A stretch of DNA of 64,000 nt from Halorarum halophilum (GCF_013401515.1 NZ_CP058529.1:868001-932000), one strand, 5' to 3'. Shown: positions 33,545-43,588, counted from the stretch's first letter. Program-made: numbers and translations. Notes: generated by a model from the sequence alone, not told the origin.

Positions 33545-33763
33545 GAGGCACCGACCGCGGCTTCGCGCCGGTCGGAACGGTCAGTTCACGCCTCACCGAC
33601 AGGTGCCGTCTTGGCTCTCGAGCCGAGTCGTTGAAGCGCCGGTGTACGTCTCGCCGGCGAGGTTGCTCGTCGAGTGGGGCGCGTCATTCGACTCTCCCTG
33701 CGTGAGGCGGGTTCCGTCGGGGACGACCGGAATCCGTAAGCCGGCGGCTCCCCCACACGAACC

Positions 33764-36112
33764 GTGGACGACACCGTCGCGTGGCTCCGCGACCGCCCGT
33801 ACTACGAGGGGCAGGTCGCGGCCGAGCGGACCCTCCCAGGCCGCGAGGCGGCTTTCGCGGACGTGGATCTCGAGCCGCGGCTGGCCGACGCGCTCGCCGC
33901 GGAGGGTATCGACAGGCTGTACGAGCACCAGGCGGAGGCGGTCGAGGCGATCCGTGACGGCCGCGACGTGGTGCTCGCCACCCGGACCGCGAGCGGGAAG
34001 TCGCTCGCCTACACGGTCCCCGCGTTCGAGAACGCGATGGACCACGGGGGCCGGACGCTGTACCTCGCCCCGCAGAACGCTCTCATCGCGGACCAGTCCG
34101 AGACGCTCTCGGAGCTCGCACGGGGGCTCGGGTTTGGCTCCCGTGTCTCGGTGGACCAGTACACCGGACGGCTCTCGGACGGGGAGAAGCGTGACGTGCG
34201 GAGCCGCCGACCGACGGTCCTCCTCTCGAACCCGGACATGCTGCACTACGCGCTGCTCCCGTGGGCCTATCGGCACTGGGAGTGGTTCTTCTCCTCGCTC
34301 GACCTGGTCGTCGTCGACGAGGTACACGGCTACCGCGGCGTGTTCGGCTCCCAGGTCGCGCTGTTGTTGCGGCGACTGAACCGCATCTGCGAGCGGTACG
34401 GCGCGGACCCGGGGTTCGTCTGCTGCTCGGCCACCATCGGCAACCCGGTCGAGCACGCGAGCCGCGTCACCGGCCAGCCGACCGACGGCTTCATCCTGGT
34501 CGACGAGGACACCTCCGCGCGCGGGCCGCGCAACTGGCTGCTGTGGAACCCGCCCGAGTACACTGGCGGGGTGGCGGACCGGCAGTCGGGACGGCGGCGC
34601 TCCAGTCACACCGAGACCAAACGGCTGTTCTGCGATCTCGTCTCTCGGGGCTACCAGACGCTCGTCTTCACACGCGCGCGGCAGGCGGCCGAACGCTACG
34701 CGACCGACTCCGCCGAGGAACTGCGGAACCGCGGCCGCCACGACCTCGCCGGGAACATCGAGGCGTACCAGGCCGCGCTCACGCACGACCGCCGCCGGGA
34801 GATCGAGGCCGGCCTCCACTCGGGGGACGTCCGGGGCGTGTGGTCGACGAACGCGCTCGAACTCGGCGTCGACGTGGGGGGCCTGGACGCCGTCATCCTC
34901 GACGGCTACCCGGGTACCAGGATGGCGTCGTTCCAGCGGGCCGGCCGGGCCGGGCGGGGGACGGACCCCGCGCTCGTGGTGATGGTCGGCGGCGAGGACC
35001 AGCTCGACCAGTACCTGATGGCGAACCCGGAGGACTTCTTCGCGGGCGAGCCCGAGCGTGCGATGGTCGACCCCGAGAACGACGAACTCCGCCCCCGTCA
35101 CGTCGCCTGCGCGGCCGCGGAGAACTGGCTCTCGCCCGACGACGAGCGGCACTTCGGCGAGGGGTTCCCGGACGTGGTCACGGATCTCGAGGCCGCGGGG
35201 ACGCTCGAACGGCGGACCACCGACGACGGGATCCGCTGGACGCACTCTGGCGACGAGAGCCCCCAGCACGCGATGAGCCTGCGGACCATCGACGAGCGCG
35301 AGGTCGACCTGCTGGACGCCCGGTCGAACGACCGCATCGCGTCGCTGTCGTTCTCCGACGCGCTCCGCGACGCCCACCCCGGCGCGATCTACCACCACCA
35401 GGGCCAGTCGTACGAGGTCGTCGACCTCGACCTCGACCGGGACGCGGCGCGACTCCAGCCGACCTGGGCCGACTACTACACCCGCGTCCTCACGGACAAA
35501 GACGTCACCGTCGAGGCGGACCGGCGGGAGAAGGCGCTGGAGGCACGTCCCGACACGCCCGTCCGGTTCGCCGACGTGACCGTCACCGAGCGGATCACCG
35601 GGTTCGAGCGGCGCGACGGCTCGACCGGGGAGACGCTCGGCAGCGAGGCGCTGGACCTCCCGGAGACGAGCCTCTCGACGACGGCGCTCTACTACACTGT
35701 CCCGGACGACGTGGAGTCGGAGATGCGGACGATCGGCGGCGAGGCGGGGTTCAACGGCGGCATCCACGCGGCCGAACACGGCATGATCTCGCTCATGCCG
35801 CTCTCGCTGCTCTGCGACCGGGCGGACATCGGCGGGCTCTCGACGCCGTACCACCGCCACACCGGCCGGTCGACGGTGTTCATCTACGACGGCTACCCCG
35901 GCGGTGTGGGCCTGACGAGGGCCGCCTACGACTTCGCAGCCGACCTGATGGGCCGGACCGCCCGGCTCATCTCCGGCTGCGGCTGTGCCGACAGCTGCCC
36001 GGCCTGCGTCCAGTCGCCCCACTGCGGCAACGCGAACGACCCGCTCTCGAAACCGGAGGCGGTGACGCTCCTGAACGCGCTCGCCGGTAGCGACGAACTG
36101 ATTCCGTCATAG
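33764..36112 (+). CDS. MrfA/YprA-like DEAD/DEAH helicase with C-terminal metal-binding domain
   Basis: The 782-aa superfamily 2 helicase has motif I ATRTASGKS (73-80), the DEVH Walker B box (about 184-187), CSATIGNP (motif III) and QRAGRAGRG (motif VI). A DUF1998 C-terminal region ends in a cysteine cluster, SGCGCADSCPACVQSP followed by CGN. In Bacillus MrfA such cysteines bind zinc and the protein repairs mitomycin-type lesions by 3'-5' translocation. The GTG start at 33764 is about 27 bp after a CGTAAGCC TATA-like element. The sugar ABC operon follows; no functional link is apparent. Confidence 0.9.
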   Translation: MDDTVAWLRDRPYYEGQVAAERTLPGREAAFADVDLEPRLADALAAEGIDRLYEHQAEAVEAIRDGRDVVLATRTASGKSLAYTVPAFENAMDHGGRTLYLAPQNALIADQSETLSELARGLGFGSRVSVDQYTGRLSDGEKRDVRSRRPTVLLSNPDMLHYALLPWAYRHWEWFFSSLDLVVVDEVHGYRGVFGSQVALLLRRLNRICERYGADPGFVCCSATIGNPVEHASRVTGQPTDGFILVDEDTSARGPRNWLLWNPPEYTGGVADRQSGRRRSSHTETKRLFCDLVSRGYQTLVFTRARQAAERYATDSAEELRNRGRHDLAGNIEAYQAALTHDRRREIEAGLHSGDVRGVWSTNALELGVDVGGLDAVILDGYPGTRMASFQRAGRAGRGTDPALVVMVGGEDQLDQYLMANPEDFFAGEPERAMVDPENDELRPRHVACAAAENWLSPDDERHFGEGFPDVVTDLEAAGTLERRTTDDGIRWTHSGDESPQHAMSLRTIDEREVDLLDARSNDRIASLSFSDALRDAHPGAIYHHQGQSYEVVDLDLDRDAARLQPTWADYYTRVLTDKDVTVEADRREKALEARPDTPVRFADVTVTERITGFERRDGSTGETLGSEALDLPETSLSTTALYYTVPDDVESEMRTIGGEAGFNGGIHAAEHGMISLMPLSLLCDRADIGGLSTPYHRHTGRSTVFIYDGYPGGVGLTRAAYDFAADLMGRTARLISGCGCADSCPACVQSPHCGNANDPLSKPEAVTLLNALAGSDELIPS

Positions 36113-36286
36113 CTGAATCAGCAGCGATTATTCCGCCAAAGCGAACGGTGATCGGGCATGTGGAACGAGAGCCTTTCTTTCCGGTGATTCGCGCCGTGAA
36201 GTTCACTCAGCGAGGAGTTAACTTGAGAAGGGTTAAGTGGCGCCTTGTGGAAGAAGTCGTTAACCTCTGTCATGGAGGGATAAACC

Positions 36287-37564
36287 ATGAAGGACACGGA
36301 ACTCACACGGCGGACGTACCTCAAAGGTGCAGCGGGCGCCGGGGCAGCGGGGCTTACCGGCATCGCTGGCTGCATGGGGATGGGCGGCGGCGGGAACAAC
36401 GAACTCGAGGTCCTGCACGGGTGGACCGGCGGCGACGGCGCGGCGGCCGCCGAGGCGCTCGTCACCGCCTTCGAGGAGGAGTACCCCGACATGCCGACCA
36501 ACTTCAGCCCCATCGGGGGCGGCGGCAACGAGAACCTCGACACCGTCGTCGCGAACCGCCTGAACAGCGGTGACCCGCCGAGTTCCTTCGCCGGCTGGCC
36601 GGGCAAGAACCTCGCGAAGTACGACGGCGCGCTCGGCAACGTCACGGACGTCTGGGAGAACGGCATGCTCGACGCCCACATCCCGGAGGCGGCCGAACTG
36701 TGCAAGTACAACGGCGAGTACCGGGCGATGCCCATCGGCTCGCACCGGCTCAACTGCCTGTTCTACAACGTCGAAGTCGTCGAGGCGGCCGGCGTCAACC
36801 CGGACGACCTCGACTCCGCGGACGCGCTCCTGAGCGCCCTCCAGACCGTCGACGAGCAGACGGACGCGGTCCCGATGGCCCAGGCGATGCAGAGCGCGTG
36901 GACGACGCTCCAGCTCTTCGGGGTCGTGCTGCTCTCGACGGGCGGATACGACGCGTACATGAGCTTCGTCAACGGCGAGGGCGGCCGCGACGCGGTGAAG
37001 ACTGCCTTCGAGACGACGAAGGAAATCCTGGAGAACTACATCAACGACGACGCGTCCTCCACGGACCTCACCGCGGCCAACCAGAAGATCATCAACGGCG
37101 ACGCCGCCTTCATCCACCAGGGCAACTGGGCCGCCGGCGCCTACCGGGGCGCGGAGAACTTCAACTACGACGAGCACTGGGGCCACAAGACGTTCCCCGG
37201 CACGGAGGAGCTCTACACGTTCCACATCGACTCGTTCATCATGCCGGGCGACAACCCGTCGCCGGAGAACACCAAGACGTTCCTCGAGTTCGCCGGCTCG
37301 GAGACGGCGCAGGTGGCGTTCAACCAGCACAAGGGCTCCATCCCGACGCGTACCGGCGTCGACACCAGCGAGTTCGGTCCGTACCTCAAGGAGACCATCG
37401 AGGACTTCGAGAACGCGACCGAACTGCCGCCGACCCTGGCCCACGGCCTCGCGGTCGAGTCCCAGACGATGACGGATCTGGAGAACGTCATCACGAACCA
37501 GTTCACCGGACCGTACAACGTCCAGCAGGCCACGGACGGGTTCATGAACGCGGTTCAGAACTGA
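36287..37564 (+). CDS. CUT1-type sugar ABC transporter, substrate-binding lipoprotein
   Basis: The 425-aa extracellular binding protein carries a Tat signal (RRTYLKGAAGAGAAGLTG) ending in a lipobox with Cys29 (IAGC), so it is folded before export and anchored by lipid. The mature part matches sugar-binding proteins of the glucose/glycerol-3-phosphate/maltose group (LEVLHGWTGGDG, then AFIHQGNWAAGA and FLEFAGSETAQVAFN). A GGAGG ribosome site at 36274-36278 lies 8 bp before the ATG. Upstream are two GTTAAC palindromes (36217-36222, 36259-36264) and a GGTTAAG (36231-36237) that may include the TATA box or a regulator site. First gene of a four-gene operon. A monosaccharide such as glucose is a guess. 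Confidence 0.92.
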   Translation: MKDTELTRRTYLKGAAGAGAAGLTGIAGCMGMGGGGNNELEVLHGWTGGDGAAAAEALVTAFEEEYPDMPTNFSPIGGGGNENLDTVVANRLNSGDPPSSFAGWPGKNLAKYDGALGNVTDVWENGMLDAHIPEAAELCKYNGEYRAMPIGSHRLNCLFYNVEVVEAAGVNPDDLDSADALLSALQTVDEQTDAVPMAQAMQSAWTTLQLFGVVLLSTGGYDAYMSFVNGEGGRDAVKTAFETTKEILENYINDDASSTDLTAANQKIINGDAAFIHQGNWAAGAYRGAENFNYDEHWGHKTFPGTEELYTFHIDSFIMPGDNPSPENTKTFLEFAGSETAQVAFNQHKGSIPTRTGVDTSEFGPYLKETIEDFENATELPPTLAHGLAVESQTMTDLENVITNQFTGPYNVQQATDGFMNAVQN

Positions 37565-37583
37565 GACGGTCACCCAGGCACAA

Positions 37584-38630
37584 ATGGAGCGATTTTTCAC
37601 CAGACTGGTCCGGTCGCTCAGCCTCGGCGCTCGAGGAGGACGCGAGGAAGCCGAACGGACGGGGACCGAAGGGGGCGAACAGGTCGCGACCGACGGGGGT
37701 GTAGCGACGGGAGGCGACGGCGCCGACGACGGCGTCCGGTCGCGGCTGGAGGAGCGGTTCGGGCGCGACTTCGTCGAGTCCGCCCCGTTCTGGCTGCCGC
37801 CGTTCCTCCTGATGGCCTTCTTCGTGTACGGGACCATCGGCTGGAACGTCCTCATCTCGCTGACCGACTTCTCGGGGTTCGGCTCGCCCGACTACTCGAA
37901 CCTGGACCTGGACATGTACGTCAGGGCGGCGAACGACCCGAACGTGGTCCAGGCCGCCGTCAACACGTTCGTCCTCCTCGTGGCGTTCACGATCGTCGCG
38001 CTCGTGTTCGGGATGCTCATCGCCATCCTCGTCGATCGTGGCATCCGGTTCGAGAACACGTTCCGGACGATCTACCTCCTGCCGATGAGCCTGTCGTTCG
38101 TCGTCACCGCCCAGTTCTGGCTGTGGATGTACGACCTCGACAGCGGTATCGTCAACGCCGTGATCGGGCTGGTCGGACTCGGCCCGTACAACTGGATCGG
38201 TAACTCGAGCCTGGTCCTCGGGGCGATCATCTTCGCGCTGGTCTGGCAGTTCAGCGGCTACACGATGGTCGTCTACCTGGCCGCACTGCGGGCGATCCCG
38301 GACGAGCACTTCGAGGCGGCGAAGGTCGACGGCGCGAGCATCCCCCGGATGTACTGGCGGGTCATCGTGCCGCAGCTGAAGAACGCGACCATCAGCGCGA
38401 CGGTCGTGCTGATGGTGTTCGCGCTGAAGGCGTTCGACTTCCTCTACGCGCTCGTCGGCGGGTACCGCCCGCCGAACGGCGCGGACATCCTCGCGACGAA
38501 GATGGTCCGCGAGGCGTACAGCAACACGAACTGGGCGTACGGCGCCGCGATCGCGGTCATCCTGTTCGCGATGGCGCTCGCGGTCGTCGGCCCGTACCTC
38601 TATCACCAGTACACGCGGGACAACCTATGA
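37584..38630 (+). CDS. Sugar ABC transporter permease (MalF/UgpA-like)
   Basis: The 348-aa membrane protein starts with a 65-residue acidic cytosolic tail. About six helices follow, carrying the EAA loop EHFEAAKVDGASIPRMYWRVIVP that contacts the ATPase. It overlaps the next permease gene by 4 bp (ATGA). Together with the second permease it forms the translocation channel of a CUT1 sugar importer. Confidence 0.92.
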   Translation: MERFFTRLVRSLSLGARGGREEAERTGTEGGEQVATDGGVATGGDGADDGVRSRLEERFGRDFVESAPFWLPPFLLMAFFVYGTIGWNVLISLTDFSGFGSPDYSNLDLDMYVRAANDPNVVQAAVNTFVLLVAFTIVALVFGMLIAILVDRGIRFENTFRTIYLLPMSLSFVVTAQFWLWMYDLDSGIVNAVIGLVGLGPYNWIGNSSLVLGAIIFALVWQFSGYTMVVYLAALRAIPDEHFEAAKVDGASIPRMYWRVIVPQLKNATISATVVLMVFALKAFDFLYALVGGYRPPNGADILATKMVREAYSNTNWAYGAAIAVILFAMALAVVGPYLYHQYTRDNL

Positions 38631-39550
38631 GTACGGAGACACACACGCGCGAGGAGTCGTTCCTCGCGTCCCTCACCGGCTACCGCGTCGCGCTGTACGC
38701 GGCGCTCGGACTGCTCGTGGCGTTCTTCCTCGCCCCCATCGAGGCGGGGTTCGTCACGTCACTCAAGACCACCAGCGCTGTCACGGGGACCGCGCCGTAC
38801 GCGCCGCCCGTGTGGCCGTTCACCGAGTTCCCCACGAACGGAGCGACCCTCGGAAAGTACCAGCGGGCGTTCGACACCCTGGCGATCGGCGTGTTCAACA
38901 GCCTCCTGTACGCGATCCCGGCGACGATCCTGTCGGCGCTCATCGGGAGCTTCACCGCCTACGGGCTGACGCTCGTCGACTGGAAGTACCAGGTGCCGGT
39001 GCTCGTGCTGTTCGTCGCCGGCATCTTCATCCCGTACCAGGCGGTACTCGTGCCGCTCTCGCAGGTGTTCTACATCCTCTCGCTCGGTCAGTTGCCGCTT
39101 TGGAACCTGCTCGGCATCTCCTCCGACTACGCCGGCATCATCGAGCTCATCATCGCCCACGTGGCGTACGGGATCCCGATCTGTACGATCCTCTTCCGCT
39201 CGTACTACAAGTCGATGAGCACCGAGATGCTCGAATCCGCGAGGCTCGACGGGGCGACCCTGCGGCGCGTCTACCGCCGCATCGTGTTCCCCCTGTCGAC
39301 GCCGATGTTCGCCGTGGTGCTCATCTACCAGTTCACCCAGATCTGGAACGACCTGCTGTTCGCGCTCATCCTGGTCTCCTCGGCCACGAGCCCGGCCGCT
39401 CCCGTGACGCTCAAGCTGGCCGGGCTCGGAGCGTCGCTCGAAGGCGTCGACTTCGGGCTTCGGATGGCCGGCGCGTTCGTCGCCGCGCTTCCTACGCTCG
39501 TCGTCTACATCGCGTTCGGCGAGCAGTTCGCCGAGGGGGTTGCAACCTGA
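38627..39550 (+). CDS. Sugar ABC transporter permease (MalG/UgpE-like)
   Basis: The 307-aa protein has about six transmembrane segments and the EAA loop MLESARLDGATLRRVYRRIVFP. It is the partner of the preceding permease. The stop is 2 bp before the ATPase gene, completing a compact operon. The C-terminal FGEQFAEGVAT ending is normal for this family. Confidence 0.92.
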   Translation: MSTETHTREESFLASLTGYRVALYAALGLLVAFFLAPIEAGFVTSLKTTSAVTGTAPYAPPVWPFTEFPTNGATLGKYQRAFDTLAIGVFNSLLYAIPATILSALIGSFTAYGLTLVDWKYQVPVLVLFVAGIFIPYQAVLVPLSQVFYILSLGQLPLWNLLGISSDYAGIIELIIAHVAYGIPICTILFRSYYKSMSTEMLESARLDGATLRRVYRRIVFPLSTPMFAVVLIYQFTQIWNDLLFALILVSSATSPAAPVTLKLAGLGASLEGVDFGLRMAGAFVAALPTLVVYIAFGEQFAEGVAT

Positions 39551-39552
39551 TC

Positions 39553-40692
39553 ATGTCACGACTCGCACTCGAACACCTGAGCAAGGTGTTCACCGACGAC
39601 GACGGAAGCGACATCGTCGCGGTCGACGACGTCTCGGTCGACATCGGGGACGGGGAGTTCCTCGTCCTCGTCGGCCCGTCCGGCTGCGGCAAATCCACCA
39701 CCCTGCGGATGGTCGCGGGGCTCGAGACGGTCACCTCCGGGGACATCCTGCTCGGCGACGAGAGCATCGCCGACAAGGGACCCCAGGAGCGGGACATCGC
39801 GATGGTGTTCCAGTCGTACGCGCTCTACCCGCACATGACCGTCCGCGGCAACATGTCCTTCGGGCTCGAGGAGTCCACCGACATGTCCGACGCCGAGATC
39901 CGCGAACTCGTCGAGGAGACCGCAGAGATGCTCGGCATCGAACCGCTGCTCGACAGGAAGCCATCGGAGCTCTCGGGCGGGCAACAGCAGCGCGTCGCGC
40001 TCGGGCGGGCCATCGTCAGGGATCCAGAGGTGTTCCTCATGGACGAGCCGCTGTCGAACCTCGACGCGAAGCTCCGCTCGCAGATGCGAACCGAGCTCCA
40101 GCGACTCCAGGAGGACCTGGACGTGACGACGATGTACGTCACCCACGACCAGACGGAGGCGATGACGATGGGCGACCGCATCGCGGTCCTCGACGACGGC
40201 AGGCTCCAGCAGGCGGGGACGCCACTGGAGTGCTACCACCGTCCGGCGAACAGGTTCGTCGCCGGGTTCATCGGCGAGCCCTCGATGAACTTCTTCGAGA
40301 TGACGGTCGAGGGCGACACCCTCGTCGGCGAGCACTTCACTTACCCACTGAGCGAGGACGCCGCCTCCGCGGTCCGGTCGGCCACCGAAGTCACGCTGGG
40401 CGTCCGCCCGGAGGACGTCGAACTGGTCGACGCCGCGACTGGCGAACACGATTACGAGACGATCGTGGACGTGGTCGAACCGATGGGCAACGAGAACGCG
40501 GTGTACCTCACGTTCGAGGACGACGACCGGACGTTCGTGGCCACGGTCGGCGGGATGCGGACCGTCGAGGCCGGAACCAAGACCGTCGCACGCTTTCCGG
40601 AGGACGCCATCCACCTCTTCGACGGCGACACCGGGGAGGCGCTGAAGAACCGGGTCCTCGAGGACGCCGAGGCGACCGAGCCCCGCGTCTGA
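39553..40692 (+). CDS. Sugar ABC transporter ATPase (UgpC/MalK-like)
   Basis: The 379-aa ATPase has Walker A GPSGCGKSTT, the signature LSGGQQQRVALGRAI, Walker B VFLMDEPLSNLD and the switch His in MYVTHDQTEAM. The C-terminal 130 residues form the OB-like regulatory (TOBE) domain typical of CUT1 ATPases, including GVRPEDVELVDA. It energises uptake through the two permeases. Last gene of the operon. The frame remains open upstream inside the permease gene, but the ATG at 39553 begins the conserved domain. Confidence 0.94.
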   Translation: MSRLALEHLSKVFTDDDGSDIVAVDDVSVDIGDGEFLVLVGPSGCGKSTTLRMVAGLETVTSGDILLGDESIADKGPQERDIAMVFQSYALYPHMTVRGNMSFGLEESTDMSDAEIRELVEETAEMLGIEPLLDRKPSELSGGQQQRVALGRAIVRDPEVFLMDEPLSNLDAKLRSQMRTELQRLQEDLDVTTMYVTHDQTEAMTMGDRIAVLDDGRLQQAGTPLECYHRPANRFVAGFIGEPSMNFFEMTVEGDTLVGEHFTYPLSEDAASAVRSATEVTLGVRPEDVELVDAATGEHDYETIVDVVEPMGNENAVYLTFEDDDRTFVATVGGMRTVEAGTKTVARFPEDAIHLFDGDTGEALKNRVLEDAEATEPRV

Positions 40693-40868
40693 ACGGGCGG
40701 GGGCCCGACGCACTCGATCGTCCGCAGCTCGATTCTCCCGTTTCACCCCTACTGCTTCGGAACCCACCGAATCGGGAGCAAGTGCGTCGATGGTGTTTGA
40801 GCACGGATCGAGGAACTGACCCCGAGTGGACACCCTCCCGCGGCACGCCGGGGCGATCACGCCCCATC

Positions 40869-40955
40869 TCAGAGGACGCTGATGGCGACGCCGACGAGCG
40901 TGAACAGCAGAATCAGCAGCACGATGACGAGGAAGAACCGGTCCGCGCCGTCCAT
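40869..40955 (-). CDS. 28-aa single-helix membrane protein
   Basis: This micro-gene encodes 28 residues. A short MDGADRF head is followed by a hydrophobic helix (LVIVLLILLFTLVGVAISVL). A perfect TTTTAAAA TATA box (about 40975-40982) lies about 25 bp before the ATG, strongly supporting a leaderless mRNA. Single-helix proteins of this size occur in many haloarchaea; the role is unknown. Confidence 0.6.
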   Translation of the reverse strand: MDGADRFFLVIVLLILLFTLVGVAISVL

Positions 40956-41280
40956 AGCGAGTAAGTGCACGCCGATTTTAAAAACGTTCCCCGAGGTATC
41001 GCGTCGTCGCGAGTCGCGCTCGGCTGTCGAAAGCGACCGTCCGCGTGGGACGTTCGCCTGCCGGTCGCGATCTCGACCGAGCCGTCGGAACGGAACGGTA
41101 CACGCCCACGTGACTCAGTTCGTCGGCGCGAACCGCAACGGGGGAACTCGCGTCCGCCACAAAGGCGTGGTGGCCGACCGGGGGTCGTCCGGTCGAAATC
41201 CCCGTACTGCGCGATGTAATCGCACCGATACACCGGTCCGCAGGCGTGGGTTGCGACGGCCGGCGATCCATTCGTGCGGA
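40956..41280. other. Intergenic region with no gene seen
   Basis: Apart from the promoter of the 28-aa gene (TATA about 40975-40982), I find no gene or RNA. Open frames here have no codon bias or domain similarity. Confidence 0.4.
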
Positions 41281-41823
41281 CTACTCGCTACTCACGGTAA
41301 CGTCCCCGTCGAACCCCTGGACAGTGATCCGCGCGTCGGTCGGTTCGTTCTCCCCCACCTCGAATCGAACGAACAGCGTTTCACGGGTCAGCGCCGTCGC
41401 ACCGCCCTCGGCGGTACCGATCGAGATCGACCCCTCGATCCGCTCGCCGACGTCGAGGCGGAGCGACTCCGCGTCGAGGTACCGGGCACCGCTCGAATGT
41501 CGTGCCTGCAGTGCGAGGATCCGGTTCGTTCCGAACGACGTTTCATCGAGGAAGGTGAGGAGGTGCTCACCGTCGTTCTCGCGAAGGAACCCCCGGTTAA
41601 CGTCGTTATCCGACGATGAGCCGACGACGGCGAGGTGATATCGGGTCTCCGAACGCGGCGAGAGACCGCCGACGAGCGGACTCTCCTCCTGCCATCCGAA
41701 CTCGATCAGTTTCTCCGAATCGTGGATTTCACCGGTGGCTCTGCTCGTGGTTCGAGTGCTCGCGCATTCCGGAGTGAGGAGGACGAACGAACCGGCAGCG
41801 AGAAGGAGCCGACGACGATCCAT
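41281..41823 (-). CDS. Exported protein of unknown function
   Basis: From the ATG at 41821-41823 the protein is 180 aa. Its N-terminus MDRRRLLLAAGSFVLLTPEC looks like a short Tat/Sec signal, possibly ending in a lipidated Cys. The rest is beta-rich with paired features (RSETRYHLAVVGSSSDND, then LFVRFEVGENEPTDARITV). No recognised family. It is convergent with no partner and is followed by msrA in the same direction after a gap. Confidence 0.6.
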   Translation of the reverse strand: MDRRRLLLAAGSFVLLTPECASTRTTSRATGEIHDSEKLIEFGWQEESPLVGGLSPRSETRYHLAVVGSSSDNDVNRGFLRENDGEHLLTFLDETSFGTNRILALQARHSSGARYLDAESLRLDVGERIEGSISIGTAEGGATALTRETLFVRFEVGENEPTDARITVQGFDGDVTVSSE

Positions 41824-41944
41824 ATCGGTAGTCACCCCTCTATTAATGAGTGCTTTCCCGGTGCCGGGTGATTGGGCCGCTGGCCGGACACCCGCCAGAG
41901 GACGATCGGACGACGTGTGTTCACGCGAAAAGGCCGCGTGAGCC

Positions 41945-42490
41945 TCAGGCGCTCCGCGTGACCTTGTCCCCGAACTTCTCGCGCACCTTCCGGATCTTGG
42001 GGTCGGCGTTGAACTGGCAGTAGCCGTCGTTCGGGTTCTTGGCGTAGTAGTCCTGGTGGTACTCCTCGGCCTCGTAGAACGCCTCCAGCGGTTCGACCTC
42101 CGTGACGATGGGGTCGTCGTAGGCGTCCTCGGCCTCGAGTTCCTCGATGAACGCCTCGGCCGTCTCCCGCTGGCCGTCGTCGTGGTGGAAGATCGCCGAG
42201 CGGTACGACTCGCCGACGTCCGGTCCCTGCCGGTTCAGGGTCGTCGGGTCGTGGATCGTGAAGAACACGCGGAGGAGATCGGCGTAGGAGATGACGTCCG
42301 GATCGTACTCCACCTGGACGACCTCGGCGTGGCCGGTCGTCTCGCTGCAGACCTCCTCGTAGGACGGGTCCTCGACGTGGCCGCCGGCGTACCCCGACGT
42401 CACCGCGGACACGCCGTCGAGTTCCTTGAACGCCGCCTCGACACACCAGAAGCACCCGCCGGCGAGCGTCGCTCGTTCGTGTTCGCTCAT
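41945..42490 (-). CDS. msrA: Peptide methionine sulfoxide reductase A
   Basis: This enzyme reduces methionine-S-sulfoxide in oxidised proteins, using thioredoxin-type reductants. The 181-aa protein has the catalytic GGCFWC motif (Cys13), then SGYAGGHVEDPSYEEVCSE, VEYDPDVISY and a C-terminal EEYHQDYYAKNP. A CTTATCC TATA-like element about 25 bp upstream of the ATG at 42488-42490 suggests a leaderless message. Single gene. Confidence 0.95.
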   Translation of the reverse strand: MSEHERATLAGGCFWCVEAAFKELDGVSAVTSGYAGGHVEDPSYEEVCSETTGHAEVVQVEYDPDVISYADLLRVFFTIHDPTTLNRQGPDVGESYRSAIFHHDDGQRETAEAFIEELEAEDAYDDPIVTEVEPLEAFYEAEEYHQDYYAKNPNDGYCQFNADPKIRKVREKFGDKVTRSA

Positions 42491-42667
42491 ACCCGATCGA
42501 AGGCGCCCCGCGGGGATAAGACCCACCGTCGAGTGACCCTCCGTTGGGACCCTGGGTCGAATTTCCGTCTCGGGCAGGCGTGGAAGTCGATCTATCCCGG
42601 ATAATTCATTGGCAGAAGCGTGTTATTTTTGAATAGAGTTTTCAGACAGCTGTACTTACACGACGTC

Positions 42668-43588
42668 ATGGACCGCGACGGGGAGACCGAACTCTCCCCG
42701 GAGTCCGCGTTCGCCCTGCTCGGCGAACGGCTTCGGCTCTCGATACTGTTCGCCCTCTACGAAGCCACCGAACGCGGCGACCACAACCGCGGTTCCGTCG
42801 CGTACTCGGAACTCCAGGAGGCCGTCGACGAGCCGGACAGCGGCAAGTTCAACTACCACCTGAGCCGCCTCACCGGGCAGTTCGTCGAGAAGGTCGACGA
42901 GGGGTACGCGATGCGCCAGGCGAGCAAGTCGGTCGTGCGCGCCGTGCTCAGCGGGACGTTCACCGACGACCCGCGGTTCGGACCGGTCACCGTCGACGAG
43001 ACGTGCTTCCTGTGCGGGGAACCAGTCGCCGTCTCGTACGGAAACGAGCACGTGTTCACCCGGTGTCGGGCGTGCGAGGGAACCCTCGCGCTGAACTACA
43101 CCCCGCCCGGGACGCTCTCCGCGCTCGTCTACCCTCCCGCCGGCCTCGACGAGCGCAGTCCGGCCGAGGTCCTCGAACTGGCTCACGCGAGGTTCGAACG
43201 CGAGATCGGAATGCTCGCGGCCGACACCTGCCCGGAGTGCGGTGGGTCGGTCGACGCCGAACTCGTGGTGTGTCTCGATCACGACGCGGGGGAGACGACG
43301 CGGTGTCGCACCTGCGAACTCTCGGTCGGGGCCGTCGCCGAGCTCGGCTGTACGACCTGCGGATACGGCCGCGTAACGCCGCCGTTGCTGGCTCACGTCC
43401 GCGACCCGGAGGTCCTGGATCTACTGAACGTCCGCGGCACGGGGACCGACGCCTGGGAACGGTTCGGGGTCGCGATGACGCGCGAGTACGAGATCGTCGA
43501 CGAGGAGGAGCCCGCGATCGCGTACCGGAACGCAGGCGGGAACCGCCGCCTCCGAATCGGCGCGGACCTGACGCTCGTCGTCGAGTGA
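42668..43588 (+). CDS. Winged-helix regulator with zinc-ribbon C-terminal region
   Basis: The 306-aa protein combines an N-terminal ArsR-like winged helix (ALLGERLRLSILFALYEA, then GKFNYHLSRLTGQFVEK) with two cysteine motifs. CFLCGEP and CRACEG lie near 122-145; CPECGG, CRTCE and CTTCGY lie in the 190-245 region. This is the plan of a haloarchaeal family of regulators whose zinc ribbons may sense metals, redox state or a ligand. The ATG at 42668 is preferred over an upstream GTG because the conserved part starts there. Targets are unknown. Confidence 0.82.
   Translation: MDRDGETELSPESAFALLGERLRLSILFALYEATERGDHNRGSVAYSELQEAVDEPDSGKFNYHLSRLTGQFVEKVDEGYAMRQASKSVVRAVLSGTFTDDPRFGPVTVDETCFLCGEPVAVSYGNEHVFTRCRACEGTLALNYTPPGTLSALVYPPAGLDERSPAEVLELAHARFEREIGMLAADTCPECGGSVDAELVVCLDHDAGETTRCRTCELSVGAVAELGCTTCGYGRVTPPLLAHVRDPEVLDLLNVRGTGTDAWERFGVAMTREYEIVDEEEPAIAYRNAGGNRRLRIGADLTLVVE

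Noticed and set aside
33593-36022. 809-codon frame antisense to the helicase
   Set aside because: Shadow frame; helicase motifs lie on the plus strand.
37542-38606. 354-codon frame antisense to the sugar permease
   Set aside because: Shadow of a membrane protein gene; highly charged and repetitive without domain content.
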